Assembly: GCF_000182565.1 (NCBI RefSeq)
Contig: NW_015971537.1
Span: forward strand, 552,037-583,060
Direction of reading: 5' to 3'
DNA: 31,024 bases
Source: Spizellomyces punctatus DAOM BR117
Taxonomy: Eukaryota > Chytridiomycota > Chytridiomycetes > Spizellomycetales > Spizellomycetaceae
Shown here in pieces: positions 1 through 13,757 of this stretch. Made by a program: the position numbers and the translations under genes. The notes under the pieces are model-generated. The model did no database searches, was not told the origin of the DNA, and was given only the letters and a program-made list of their open reading frames with translations. The stretch's first letter is position 1, and every line of letters begins with the position of its first letter.

Positions 1-1462
1 ATTCGGTCGAAGTACCGAGAGAAACGCTCTGGATCCAGAGACTTTGAGAAGCAACGTGAAAGCCATAGATCGTCAGCTTCGCAAAGTCTTTGAAAATGCT
101 AAGAAGTATATGGAGAAGCGGGGTGCTCACGGCGTAGCGGAGTCGGAGATTCAGCCGGTGAAAGTACTGAACAATTTCGATTGGTTCAAGGATATTGGTG
201 TTCTCGAGTTTCTCAGCGACGTTGGAAGGCTGGCTAGGGTGTCGATTATGCTTTCAAGAGAAAGGTAAGAGCTCACACGGAGCATTTTAATGTGTTTCAA
301 GAATTCACCAAAATGCTGGGATTTTGTATTCAGCGTGCGAAGTCGACTCGACAGTCCTGAAGGGATAAGCTTCACGGAATTTTCGTATCAACTACTTCAA
401 GCATATGACTTCTACTACCTGTTTTCAAGGGAAAGATGCCGTGTGCAAATTGGCGGCAGTGATCAATGGGGCAACATCATGGCTGGCATGGATATCATCA
501 AGAGGAAGACCGGGAGGCCTGAAACGCAGGCCGCCGTAGACAGTGATTTAGAACGAGAACCAGCCGCGTTTGGACTGACCATTCCGCTGGTGACAACGGC
601 AACCGGCGAGAAATTTGGGAAGAGCGCGGGCAATGCAGTCTGGTTGGACGAAAACTTGGTCTCCCATTATGACTTTTACCAGGTAGAGTAATGCACGGTA
701 AACCTTTGGTGGACAAGCGGGAAAATGTAATCTGATGTCATCAAAAACAGTTCTTTCGGCGAACGCCGGACTCTGAAGTGCAGAAGTATCTTCGATATTT
801 CACCTTCCTCCCAGAAGAGGATATAGAGAAGCTGATGGTGCAACACACGGTAAGATTTCAAATTTGGCAGTATCTAATCAGTAACCTGACACTGCTGATT
901 TTGTGGAGAAGGTCACACCGGAAAAGCACATTCCTCAACGGACTTTGGCGCGAGAAGTGACAGAGCTAGTGCATGGAGGTGAGTGATCAGTAGGATTACT
1001 TTTTGAAATTGGAATCGTCGGCGGATTAATACTCCGTTATGCTATGGCAGACGACGCAGCACATAAAGCCCAAATAATGGCCGAAGTACTATTCGATGGA
1101 AACTTAGCCGAAACTCGAGGGGTTGATATACTCGCGGCGTTTTCTGGGGATGATCGACTAGCGGAGCTTCGCCGCACTGCTGTCATTGGAACAGATATCG
1201 TACAAGTGGCTCTAGCTTGTGGGGCAGTCAAATCCAAATGTAAGGGGGAGAGTAGCGCTTTTACCCGTGACGTCGACGGTGAGCTAACTATTCTATTCAT
1301 GCAGCTGCTGGCAGGAAATTGCTTGCGTCCGGGGGACTGTATTTGAATAACATGAAAGTCAACCCCAGTGGAAAAGTAATTGAAGAAGAAGATATGCTGG
1401 ATGGAGTCGTATTTTTGATCCGGACTGGAAAGAGCAATCATAGAGTGGTGAAGTTGGTTTAA
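1..1462 (+). CDS. MSY1: Mitochondrial-type tyrosyl-tRNA synthetase, 5' end cut by window edge
   Basis: Class I aminoacyl-tRNA synthetase that attaches tyrosine to tRNA-Tyr; the bacterial-like form points to the mitochondrial enzyme. The reading frame is open from base 2. Exons are about 2-264, 334-682, 751-849, ~909-978, 1051-1239 and 1305-1462; the fourth exon's acceptor is uncertain by a few bases. The first visible residues, GRSTERNAL, match the segment just after the HIGH region, so the N-terminus and HIGH motif lie off the window. Family motifs follow in order: [17 protein letters not shown], then [11 protein letters not shown] (tyrosine pocket), then KFGKSAGN, the KMSKS-type catalytic loop. 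The C-terminal exon ([15 protein letters not shown]) is the S4-like RNA-binding domain. Protein ends ...NHRVVKLV. It converges on MND1, with 118 bp between stops. Targeting peptide not visible. Confidence 0.93.
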
Positions 1463-1580
1463 ATGGCCTGGATAGATGCATATAGTGAACTCTCACGATT
1501 CTGTTTATTGTATTTCCGCATTAAATTAATTATAGGGAACGTAATGGGTTGCACTTCTGCGCTTCACGTAGGGATAAGAC

Positions 1581-2909
1581 TTATGGTATTGAATCAAAGT
1601 CTTCTGGAATATTGAACTGCTCATAGAATTGTTGCGATGAAATATTGAATGTCCGGGAGCAGTAAGACTGTAGGGCGAAGATATTATCTGTCCGCAGAAT
1701 GTTAGACCAGACATGCAAAGCCTGCCGTCACTACATGATACCAACCTGTCCATCGATTTGCCGCATCCTTGGCCACCCTTGTTGCTTTCTCTGTCGTAAG
1801 AGAAGTTTTTCAACCATATATCCAGGAATTCAGAGGACTCAATTGCATGCACCCACCTTTTGCTTCCAGCAGGGCGGGGTCACAGTCCCGAAATCGTTCT
1901 AACTCGGCGAGGTGTTCTTTTCGCAGTGATTCTGCTTCCGCTAGCTGACTCAAGAGGACAATTCTTTCATCCTGCCCAAATTAATTCGTCACGACAATTG
2001 AATCAATACAGCAGAAAAAATTAAGACTTACTGTCTTTTCCCGTCCACCTTGCGCTTCACTTATCGAAAGCTGAAGCTCATTTCGCTTTTCCTATAGGTA
2101 TCGAACGTCATTCTAACGTAACCCTTAAGTCACTACATGAGATCGACTCTTTACCTGTAGCTTGTTCACTTCGTCTTCTAGTTCATCAATCTTACGTTTC
2201 CTCTGATAGGTGGCATGTCAATCGGACAGATTCAATAGCAAACACGGGTAACGCTCCTCACAGTTTGAACAGCCGTACTCGGGAACGACCAGTAGTAATT
2301 GCTACAGTAGGAGAACTTAGCTTGAGCAGACAAGGGTTCAAACCAGTTGCATATTTTTTTACGATGAGAAGGCCTACCTGGTACCAATCTTTTCCACAGT
2401 TACAATATTATCTGACTGAACAAAAGGGTGAGACCTGTAATCACCGCTGCTGCAAATAGCGTATGTCACGTACAACAAGACTGTCCAGGACCTCCTTAAT
2501 GCTTTGTATAACTACAGAGTGGTAATTAGTATAGTAGCTTGTTTGCTTAGAAGATAAAGGAATATAAACCGGTGTAAGTACCTATTCCCTTCGACTTGGA
2601 AGCCAATTTTTCGACATCCTTCGAGATAATTGCCAGTTGAGTCTCGTACGCAAATGAACGGGATCGAGGGCACTTTCACCTTTAATTGCCAAAAGTCCTT
2701 CTATACAAGAGGTTAAATGATAAACGGAAAATGAACACTTTTGACGCTGTTGGTTTACCGTTTCGTAGAAAAACTCAGCCAATCGAGTACGCTTCTCTTC
2801 AAACGACAGCCCCTTCTTTTTGCTCTGCGAGATAGATTTGTGAGTAAAAGGAACAAGGCATGGCCTTTTTACAACGAAAGCGATCAAATAAGTGACAAGG
2901 TCTTACCAT
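1581..2909 (-). CDS. MND1: Meiotic nuclear division protein 1 (Mnd1)
   Basis: Mnd1 pairs with Hop2 to stimulate Dmc1/Rad51 strand invasion in meiosis. I recognise it from the spliced N-terminus SKKKGLSFEEKRTRLAEFF, then ETKDFWQLKDVEKLA, KGIVIQSIKEVLDSLV, the winged-helix end KIGTSNYYWSFPS, a coiled coil (KRKIDELEDEVNKLQ and following), FRDCDPALLEAK, ATRVAKDAANRWTDNIFAL, and the hallmark C-terminus NIPEDFDSIP. About 12 exons occupy 1.3 kb and the product is near 200 residues, usual for the family. The start codon is an exon by itself: ATG at 2907-2909, donor GTAAGA immediately after, acceptor ...CTCGCAG before AGC at 2824. Joined, this gives the canonical MSKKKGLS. A second micro-exon codes for KDFWQLK. 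Stop TAA at 1581-1583. Divergent from the protease gene across 240 bp. Confidence 0.93.
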
Positions 2910-3149
2910 GTTCAATACTGCGGACCTTTACAGAGGAAGCGGAACGATGGAGGTTCCCACAATTAATAGCGCAATTAAGCCAAAATTGGTTAAATGAAGT
3001 TGTTACGTCAAGCGATATGGATGTCCCCTTGTTCCCCTCCAACTCTTCCCCAGTAGCGCTCCATCGGTCTGCAAGTTTATTTTCAACCAGAGTTTCAAAC
3101 GCCCGTAACAAAGCACAGAGCAACGCTTTTGCAGGCGAATTGAATTACC

Positions 3150-5205
<2,056 letters not shown>

Positions 5206-5381
5206 ACAAGGGATGACCCCATCTGCAGATTACCGCTGGAGACAGGATGGATGATGTACGCCACTATGTGATAGCTGAAACCGAAAATTGGGTGTATATG
5301 TGCATAGCATCGAGAATATCTCTGTACTAATGCCAACATGCTCCAATGATACTATCTTACACTATTCTGGTGGTCGCGCTC

Positions 5382-5400
5382 TATACATATATATATACAC
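5382..5400. terminator. TA-rich element in a convergent 3' spacer
   Basis: The 218-bp spacer between the protease and the Whi5-like gene holds a TATACATATATATATACAC run. In yeasts UA-repeat elements promote cleavage and polyadenylation. Because this one is nearly palindromic it could serve both converging transcripts. It could equally be a plain TA microsatellite. Confidence 0.3.
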
Positions 5401-5423
5401 AAAATGCAGGTTGGAGTAGATGA

Positions 5424-6485
5424 CTAACTCTTCGGATGTTGGAGCATCATCAGCAGCATCGCCCCTTCCTCCGCTTCCGCGTCTATAGATGTATGGGTTG
5501 GAGAACATGCTCGGGAAGGTAACGGGGAGGGAGTAGGCGAAGGGAAATACGGATTGGTAGAATCTTTCGACTTCAAGTACGAGGTCCAGGGGTCCCGCTC
5601 GTACATGGATGGTATTCCTAGCTTCGCAAAGTACGCATTTGTTTCTTCGCGCAGTCGTTTGGTTAGAAGAGCACCGATATCATTACTAAGCCCAGGTGGT
5701 TGTTGCTTTGCACCAGACCCTAGATGACGACTCGTCGGAGTTTGAGTTGCCCTAACTTCTTTCTCTGAATAAACCTCAGTGGTAGCACCCGTTGACAGCG
5801 GAGAAATTGGTCCCACATCACTTCCGTATGCTGAATCCTGCTTTCTTGCTTTCGGAGTGCTGATGGTGTTGGCCCCAATAGTATTGTAAATTTTGCGGAT
5901 TTCCGGGAACGATTTCTCTGTCCAGCCGCGGGTCACTTTGAACTTCGCATATTCCAATCGCTTACGTAGGAGATTTGCAACCTTGGACACTTCAGCGCGT
6001 CGGAGGGCTTTATTCACCCTTCGGAGCTTCTCTTCGGCGCTTCTTTGTCGATTTCTGACTATCCTAGACTTGAATGCCTGCACAGTTTCTTCCTCATTCT
6101 CAGGACTGCTGCAAGCCCCAGCGGGAACCTTCATCCTGTGTTTGAGCGAAATAGCCTCATCGACCTTTTCGCTTGAGTGTGGTGACCCATGTAAGGCATC
6201 CTAGAGTGAATGGTATCAGTAGCAAGAATCGGAAGTGCGAAGGAACCCATATGAATTTACCGATATCAATACAGTATCGATAGAAGATGCAGGGATTTTT
6301 CGACACTGGAAAACAGAGCAGGTACGCTTGCATTAGTGATGACATCGATCGCGGCTGAACGATAGCTTCACACTCTGCGAAACACGAGGGAACGTGACGA
6401 CAAAGCGAGCAGGAGGGGAATACCTCCTTCTTTCACAGTCTCCTCCAACAGAAACATATCTTACCTTTTGATCTGACGACGCCAT
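5424..6485 (-). CDS. Whi5/Nrm1-type G1/S transcriptional repressor candidate
   Basis: A 280-residue protein in three exons: 6465-6485, 6261-6305 and 5424-6200 (sum 843 nt), with start ATG at 6483-6485. Most of it is low-complexity and Ser/Pro/Thr-rich, with SP/TP sites (ISPLS, PSPTPSPLP), so probably disordered and phosphorylated. A conserved-looking helix lies at about residues 75-120: Lys/Arg-rich, followed by LRKRLEYAKFKVTRGW. This resembles the short GTB motif by which Whi5, Nrm1 and relatives bind SBF/MBF transcription factors. If right, the protein restrains the G1-to-S programme in the nucleus. The assignment rests on one short motif plus architecture; other nuclear disordered proteins remain possible. 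The C-terminus is acidic then hydrophobic (EAEEGAMLLMMLQ). The upstream region carries SCB/MCB-like sites. Confidence 0.55.
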
Positions 6486-6905
6486 ATGACAGGTAGGAAA
6501 CAAGACAAATGCGGGACGTGACAGGTGGAGCAGTTACAGAAATTCACGTCAAACGGAAAGGAAAAAATAGAACGTCGGTGTGTTCTTTCACCCCAAGAGT
6601 GCTAAATATTGACACGAAAAGTCGTAACCAGAGGTTTTGATAATGTGGGCTATGTGGTGCCGAATGTGCAGCAGGTGAATGCAAAAGTAAGTCGGTCGGT
6701 GCAGGTGGAAAAAAAGGCCGAGAACTGCAACAAGTAACACGCATTTCGCGTCGCGTTTTGGCTTTTCGCACATGTGGCTTGGCTTCGAGTTTGTCATATG
6801 ACTTCATGTGATCCGCTGACAACTGGAGGATCTGGAGCACTGAGCGAGTGCCTACCAGCTATTGGCGAATGAAACGAGCCTGGATGGATTTACCTTGTGA
6901 ACTTC
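6486..6905. promoter_or_regulatory. Divergent promoter between the Whi5-like gene and LSM1, with SCB/MCB-like motifs
   Basis: This 420-bp spacer separates two divergent start codons and shows no coding frame with support. It contains CACGAAA at 6613-6619 (SCB consensus for SBF), TTTCGCG at 6744-6750 (reverse complement CGCGAAA, an SCB variant), directly followed by CGCGTTTT at 6752-6759 (AAAACGCG on the other strand, MCB-like), and a further TTTTCGC at 6763-6769. The clustered block at 6744-6769 is the stronger candidate. Short motifs like these also occur by chance. Confidence 0.4.
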
Positions 6906-7616
6906 ATGGATAACTTTTTACCCGGTTCAGCCAGTCTTGTGGACTGCGTAGACAGTATGTTGCCATTGTGAACTGTGCTGCTCATGTCTCTGGGGTCTTG
7001 GATGTACGGCGTGGCTTTTTCAACCGACGATCGCAAATAACCCCGCTCTATTCTGTCCCGCACTCTGTCCCTCACTGTACTTTCATTTTCCTATCTCACA
7101 GAGAAGTTACTAGTAATACTACGTGACAGCAGGAAACTTATAGGATGGCTCCGCTCATATGATCAGTTTGGTATGTACGCACATCCTCGTTTGTTTGACG
7201 TCACCTTCACTCACAGCTTCCCTGGCGGCGATTTCAAAAGCGAATCTAGTATTGCAGGATACCGTGGAAAGAACGTATGTTGGTGATTCTTATGGAGAAG
7301 TATATCGAGGCATATTCGTAATTCGGGGAGAAAATGTGGTCCTATTGGGTGAAATTGTAGGTTATGAAAAGATGAAAGCTTTGGATGTTGATCGCCGTGA
7401 TGTCAAGTATACTGTGATTGATACCACTTGTACTTCCAGGACAAGGAGAAGGAGGCAGCGGCAATAGGAATGCTGCGACAGTTACCCGTGGAGGAAATTA
7501 AAGAGCTGCACAAGCGAGAGATGGACATAAAAAGGCAAACTGACAAAGCAAGAAGTCGTGTGTTACAGGAAAGAGGGTTCAGTGTGGATGGCCAGGAGCA
7601 GAATGATCAATATTAA
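6906..7616 (+). CDS. LSM1: Sm-like protein LSm1
   Basis: Defining subunit of the cytoplasmic Lsm1-7 ring, which binds oligoadenylated mRNA 3' ends with Pat1 and triggers decapping. Four exons: 6906-6954, 7102-7170, 7241-7356 and 7440-7616, giving 136 residues, the normal size. The start ATG (6906) yields [20 protein letters not shown]. The Sm1 motif follows ([28 protein letters not shown]) and then Sm2 ([17 protein letters not shown]). A C-terminal Lsm1-specific helix ([14 protein letters not shown]) ends ...EQNDQY. The third intron removes 83 nt starting GTAGGT, which restores GEIDKEKE across the junction; reading through it gives a frameshift. The gene converges on CTR9 with only 47 bp between stop codons. 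Confidence 0.95.
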
Positions 7617-7663
7617 ATTCCATCCATAATAATTAACAAATATCCAAAGATATCCAAAAACTG

Positions 7664-10600
7664 TTAAGCCTCCTCTTCACTATCTTCAACTGCAGCTTTG
7701 GTCCCTTTGCTCAGCCGTGGACGTTTGAAATGTACATCATCGTCCTCCGATTCTACGGGCGTGCCATTGTGTGATAATCTCTCATCAGATGATGCTTGTG
7801 CATTCTCCTGATCACTCTCTGCCACTCTTTTCCGTTTAGAGCCGCTTTGACTGTCGTCTTCACCACTATTCTCGGGGTCTTGCCTTTTAGGGCTATTTGG
7901 TACCTCTTCTTCATCTTCGCTATCCTCCACAAACTCGCTAGAAAGATTGGAACGGATTCCGACACGCTTCGCGGTTCGAGATGGGTTGACCTCATTTAGT
8001 TCACCATCGCTATCATCCGCTGTGTTTGCCCGTTTTTGATCTGCTTTCTTTCGCATCCGGCGTCTGCATCGGCCGTAGAATGATGAATGCTAACCATTTC
8101 CGATTGCCTTCATGAACATCACTCTCACCTTTTGTCATTCTTCTGCGGCTCATTATCGCTATCTGATGGTGATACTTCACGCACACGCTTACTTCCTTTT
8201 GATTTCCTTTTGTTTACTTCCATCTCTTTTTCCTCCTCATCAAGCTGCCGTGAGCGAGCCATGTCTTCCTGCAGCTTGGCCTGGATCTCCGCCCGGCGAC
8301 GCTCTCGTTCTTCTTCCTGGTGTCGTCGTAGCTCTTGCTCTTCCCGCTGAATTTATTGTTTCAGTTTCAGAACATGTAGTACAGGAAACTATGAACAGCG
8401 CTCACCTCCTTCTGTAGTTTCTGCTCCTCTCGCAGCCGTTGTTCTTCCCTGATCCGTTCTTTCCTTTCCTCTCTTTGTCTCTCCAATGTGGCAGTCTCAT
8501 GGATTTTCTTTTCAGATAGCTTTCGTACATCTTTACAATAAGTCTTACGATGCATCGCATGAGTAATATTGTAATTTGGTCGATGTTCTGGATCTCTCGA
8601 TGCAAGTGCAGTGAATATCCTGATAGAAACCATCAGGCTTTAGTAAAAATCGCACTTCCATAGGCGACAGAGAGCACCAACTTCTCAGCGGTTTCGATTC
8701 CCTCTGTTGCTCTATGCATTGCAGCGAGATTTCTTCTTTCTATCGGTTGATCATTAAGTACAACAGCCATGTGCTGCTTTACTAAGGCAAGGTTGAAGAA
8801 AATCGCTGCATCGCTAGGATTCAACTTTGCTGCCTAATGAAGACGTTGTAGTCGTGTGAACAATATGAAAGTGTTAGGGGAAACCTGAAGAGGAACTCCT
8901 CAAACATACCTTTTGCACCCATTGGAGGGCGGAGTGCATAGCCGCATCGTCCTTGCGCTCCCTAGCTAAGATATAATACGCGCGGGCTAAAGATTGCAAA
9001 ACGTACGAATCTTGACCGAAACCCTTTTTCAAGGCTTTCTCGTACTACAGGTGCATAAACCGTGTTATTGAACTTGGCGAGCAAGCGAATGAAGAAAGCT
9101 CGTAGCGCACCAATGGTATTGCAATTTTTGCGTCTTTCTCATCAAGGGCAAGCAGAATATGAGCAAGGTTGAGCGCTGCAGAGGGAAGGTCTCCAGTAGC
9201 TTGTTCAACCTAGAGGACGAGCCAAGGGTACATTTTAGGACCCGATTCAAACAGAGCCCTTGTATATCTGATTCTACAAGTGATGTCGTGATACTTACTT
9301 GGCTGAAGATAGTGTATGCGTCCCGTAATTGTCCCACCTCCGTGAACAAAATTCCCATGCCTATTGCTGCTTGTACACATTTCGGGTCATGTTTTAGAGC
9401 GGCATCATACAACCTGTGGGCCCGCACTATCAGTTCGTCTCTCTAAATCAGATGAAACTTCATGTGAATAAAGAAACAGACGTAGGTATGTGTCCAACCG
9501 ACCTCTTTGGGATCCTGTCGCGCGGCTGATCGTGCTAATCCAACTTGTACATTGCCAAGAGCGCACAAGGCGTATATATTCTGATTATCAATCGACTTCA
9601 AGACAGAATCGAAGGCTCTTTTTGCTTCGACTCTCTTTCCAGCCAACGAACACGCCCTTCCGATCAGCAACCGGGATTCAGCGTGCTGAGGATCAGCATC
9701 GGCGACAAGTTTAAAATGCTCCAGAGCGTCCTCAAACCGGCCCTCGTCACAATATATTGCGCCAAGGCGCAACCGAGCTAATAGGACGAGATATTTCGGT
9801 TAATGGAGCCAGACAGAATAGAACATTACAGGGAACTCCCACCGTCTGTGTAGGCGGGATATTGCTCCAAAATTTGCTTGTAGGCGTCTACGGCCTGGCG
9901 TAGCTCGCCCTTCGCCTCCAGCAGGCGTGCTTGGTTATACTGCACGGTGGCTTTAGTCATCGTCGCCGCCCGGCGGAACCCGTCACCCACGTCAGATTGA
10001 TTCGCGGCACTGAGGGCTAGGTTATAGAATTTGTCTGCAGAGATCAAGAGTTCGTCCTTGGTACGTGGTTCGCTGTTGGCGTCGGTGCTACCATTTGCCT
10101 GAACACCGTCCTTGATATTTTCAACACTCTTACGTGTCGCATCTTCTGTGCTCTCCGCAAGCAATTGGTGTAGGACGGCCATGTTATTGTACAATTCGGG
10201 TGGTATTTGGATACCGCGAGCCTGCAGCTTCTCTAGAGATCGACGGTATACTGAGCGGTCACGGTAACCAGAACCAATGTTAATATGCTGAACAGAGGTC
10301 ATCCGATGCACCGTACTTACAGCTGGCCGAGCGCTTGATGCTAGCTGACTCCAAAGCTCTACCGACGTCAATTAGAACGTTTGGATCATCCACAGCATCT
10401 TCGTCCTTGTTTGAATCGAGGGTATCTAGACTATGCCCTCCACCTGACGATCTACTGAATTTATCAAAGAGCTCCACCGCAGTAGTTCTGCGGGTCGGCA
10501 TCTGGGCATACAAGGAAACCAATCGCTACGACCTCATGAATTAGCGCGCATTGCTGCATGCATTCGTGCGACATAGCGAATATTCACCATCATGGCTTCG

Positions 10601-12268
10601 GTATTTTGCGGTTCTTTCTGCAAAATTCGTTCCAGCGTCTGGCAAGCATTTTCTGTTTGCCCTAAAGAATGCATGTTGTTTCAGCATGCCTTGACCTACC
10701 GAACCAGTTACTGACAATCAGAGAAGAATGCGTACCTTTGAAGATTTGCATGGCCGCAAGTCCGTATAGAATAGAGACCGAGGATGGATCCAGCGCGGCC
10801 GCCTTTTCAAATAGTTGTAGAGCTTCGTTATACTTGCGCTGTTTGCCAACTTCAGACTACTTAAACTCTTAAGTTATTAGCCTGATGCAGTCGACTCACC
10901 ATCGCTTGCAGCGCCCGGGCTTTGCAAGTTAAGCCTTCTGCGCGGAGCCGTGTGACGTCTGTACGTTGCAGAACCATGTCTGCATACCTAATGCACTGGG
11001 GAAGATGTTCAGATGTTGGTCAACATGTAAAACGTCGCCACCATCGCTAAATGATATACCTCAGTGTACTCTTTACGTAGCAACTTCCGGTAGGCCATTT
11101 GACATGCCAGTAGCGGGTGCCTCTTATTTGTACGATATACTTTCAGGAGTTTGGCATTAGCTGATGTGGATAGACGGCGTTTGTCGTCTGAGACCGCCTC
11201 AGGCCCTCGGCACACATTCCAGTCCAGAATCGCCAGCAGAATCAGGGCGTCTGCATTGTTCGGATCCTTATACAAAGTCAAATATTAGATGCGAACTGGT
11301 TTAATGATAAGGAGCTTTAATTCTACCAATTGCAAGGCGCGCTCCAGTGCCTTGCGTGACTGGGTGGTAGCACCCAACTTGTAGTAGCATATACCAATAG
11401 GGACCCTGACGTCCGGCTGCAGGTCAGGTTTTATGGACAGTACTTTTTGGTAGAGTTCCAAGGCCTTATCAAAGTCTCCCTTGAGACAGCGAACAGATGC
11501 CTGGATTTATCGGAATTAGAGAGGCATGCCACAGTGTGCATTGACATTGAAACACACCTCTCCAAGTAAAGCTGGGACACACGTCGAATCCCTCGACAGA
11601 GCGCCTTGGAAGGAATTAGAGGCTTCATCGTACTCCCTTCTCACAAGTCGAATATTGCCTGCATTGCCGTGAGCCGAAGGTAGGGTCTGTCAACGTCCCC
11701 AACTCCGACAATTTACCTGACGCCACAATAGCATACACATCTTGATTATCGAGACTCAATGCTTCGTTAAGAAGCTCCGTCGCCTGCAATATGCACTGGT
11801 TCGCTGTTAATCTGTCCGGGTTGTCATTCGCGTATTCGCTGTCCGCAGGGAGGGACTTGGCGGTTTCTATATAGTACGAAGCCAAGAGATTCAGCAATAG
11901 GACCTGATGCTTTTGTTCCACTGGTCCCGCCTCTAAAATGAGAAGACGTTAGAGCGACCATAACATAGCAAACTGATCTCAGTTCACGTACCTCGGGGAG
12001 CTCTTCGTAACCCGGTCCTGACGACTTCCTCGAACTGGTGTCTCAAGCCTTGTTTCCAGTATTCCAACTAGTAAGTAGAAACCTGTCAGCATCGCAATAG
12101 CTACTCAATTATAGAGATCAGTAGCAATACCGCAATATCAACATAAACCCATAGCGGAACGGCTTCGTCGTTCAGGATACTGAACACGAAAGACTCATTC
12201 TCTTTCAGATCACGTCGGCTGACCTCTAGCACTTCACCGCCATGGCCGATGGGGATATCTATCGACAT
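7664..12268 (-). CDS. CTR9: RNA polymerase II-associated Paf1 complex subunit Ctr9 (TPR protein)
   Basis: Scaffold of the Paf1 complex, which travels with RNA polymerase II and promotes H2B ubiquitination and H3K4/K36 methylation. The start is ATG at 12266-12268, giving MSIDIPIGHGGEVLEV, the standard Ctr9 opening. Next comes VDIALEYWKQGLRHQFEEVV, then a long series of TPR helices (for example around 11.6-11.9 kb ATELLNEALSLDNQDVYAI and around 9.5-9.8 kb LGAIYCDEGRFEDALEHFKL). A charged coiled coil (ETATLERQREERKERIREE) near 8.4-8.5 kb follows, then an acidic, Ser-rich C-tail with basic nuclear-signal patches (SKRKRV, FKRPRL) ending VEDSEEEA. A dozen or more exons are implied; I did not fix every junction. 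Size, about 1000 residues, fits the family. Divergent from ARPC2 across 259 bp. Confidence 0.93.
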
Positions 12269-12527
12269 TCTTCTTCACGATAGAATAACCAACCAGTCTA
12301 GAACAAGCGTCAGATGTATTTCGGATGCAAGTGCTGAGCCACACATGTACACGTCGCGCACTTAACCAAACGCCCGCCGCACATCAACCTTGCAAGTCAT
12401 CACCGTCCAATACCTTTGACGTAACTCCTCGTGCTGGTAAGGTCACTTGGTCCACCTCCTGTCCACGTCAGTTTTCCTGAACGCCGTTACCTTATGCTCA
12501 CTGCTGTGTTCGTCCCAAGTTGCCATC

Positions 12528-13757
12528 ATGTTGATCGACCTCCAGCCTTCAAACAGGATCTTAGAAGAGGCATTGAGGGAACGCTTCAATGGGTATGTGA
12601 CTATGACCTCGGCAACTATCTTGTTCCCATATTCGTTTCGTTAACCAATCATATACCGGTACTCTATAGCGAGGCAGAAAAACTCCAGCTGAAAGTAGCA
12701 GACTTCGATGGCGTGAAATATAGACTGTCGACTCCAGAAAGCAAAACCGTGCTGAATATCAGCATGGCTATGCGGTGCTTTGGCGAACTTCAACGCTATG
12801 GCGCGGACGCGGTCCTTCGCAGGGAATATGGTGATATGCTCGAGTCTACTCCGGAGAGCGGCTTTGATGTTACAGTGCGAGTGGACTTGCAAAATTTACC
12901 TCAGGATAAAGGTATAGAGTACTTTTACTATGTATTGTGCGCTGTATATTGACCCTGCCCTGTCTCTTATCCAGAAAGCTTGGTTCGGAAGCTCTCTCTC
13001 TTGAAGCGGAACGCGCTTGCCGCGCCTTTCGAAATAGCATTCAATGCACAACTCGAAGGCAGAGACTCCGAATTGATGACCATTCATTATCGAGATGAAG
13101 AAGCTTATTATATAAAAGCGCAGCATGATCGAGTTACTGTGATTTTCTCCACCATCTTCAAGGAAGAGACCGACCGCATATTTGGGAAAGTGTTCTTGCA
13201 GGTACGAGAACATTCAAGGCTGTTACATTGGTCTGTATACTCAAAGATGTCCTTCTGCTATTCAGGAGTTTGTGGACGCCCGTCGCTCTCCGGCGACACA
13301 GAACGCACCACAGGTACTGTACAGCCCACGCGAACCGCCAATGGAGTTACGTGGAGTACCAGGTGTTCAAGAGTCGGACTGGGTTGGTTATGTGACATTC
13401 GGTAAGATATCCAATATAAAATAGCGGAAACAAGCTACTGAATGTACTCTCGCTGTAGTTTTATTCCCTCGTCACTTTACTGGACCGGCTGCGGAGGGAT
13501 GTATCTCTCGTATAGAACTCTTCCGCGATTATTTGCATTACCACATCAAGGCTTCAAAGGCATACATGCACTCGCGAATGAGGACAAGAGTAGACTCATT
13601 TTTGAAAGTCCTCAATCGAGCGAAACCTGAACAACCAGATAGCCAGAAGGAAAAGAAAACTGCCAGGTGAATAGAAATGCGCACAGTCTGGAGTCTCGAA
13701 AATGTATTGACATTCACAAACTGTTATTACAGCGGCAAAACATTTAAACGTTCCTGA
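12528..13757 (+). CDS. ARC35: Arp2/3 complex 34-kDa subunit (ARPC2)
   Basis: Structural core subunit of the Arp2/3 complex, which nucleates branched actin at endocytic patches; ARPC2 contacts the mother filament. Six exons: 12528-12592, 12670-12911, 12975-13201, 13266-13401, 13459-13666 and 13733-13757, giving 300 residues, the usual length. Recognised by [112 protein letters not shown], and the terminal SGKTFKRS. The last exon codes for only the final eight residues. It converges on PRP40 (191 bp between stops). Confidence 0.96.

Noticed and set aside
2335-2344. GGTTCAAACC, resembling a tRNA B box
   Set aside because: Falls inside an MND1 intron, with no A box at the right distance and no cloverleaf that I can fold.
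6544-6840. 98-codon minus-strand frame between the Whi5-like gene and LSM1
   Set aside because: Contains the promoter motifs and low-quality composition; both neighbours have complete, frame-consistent starts without it.
7357-7439. Reading LSM1 straight through this segment as coding
   Set aside because: It leads to a frameshift against the C-terminal exon. Removing it as an intron joins GEI to DKEKE, matching the LSm1 family.
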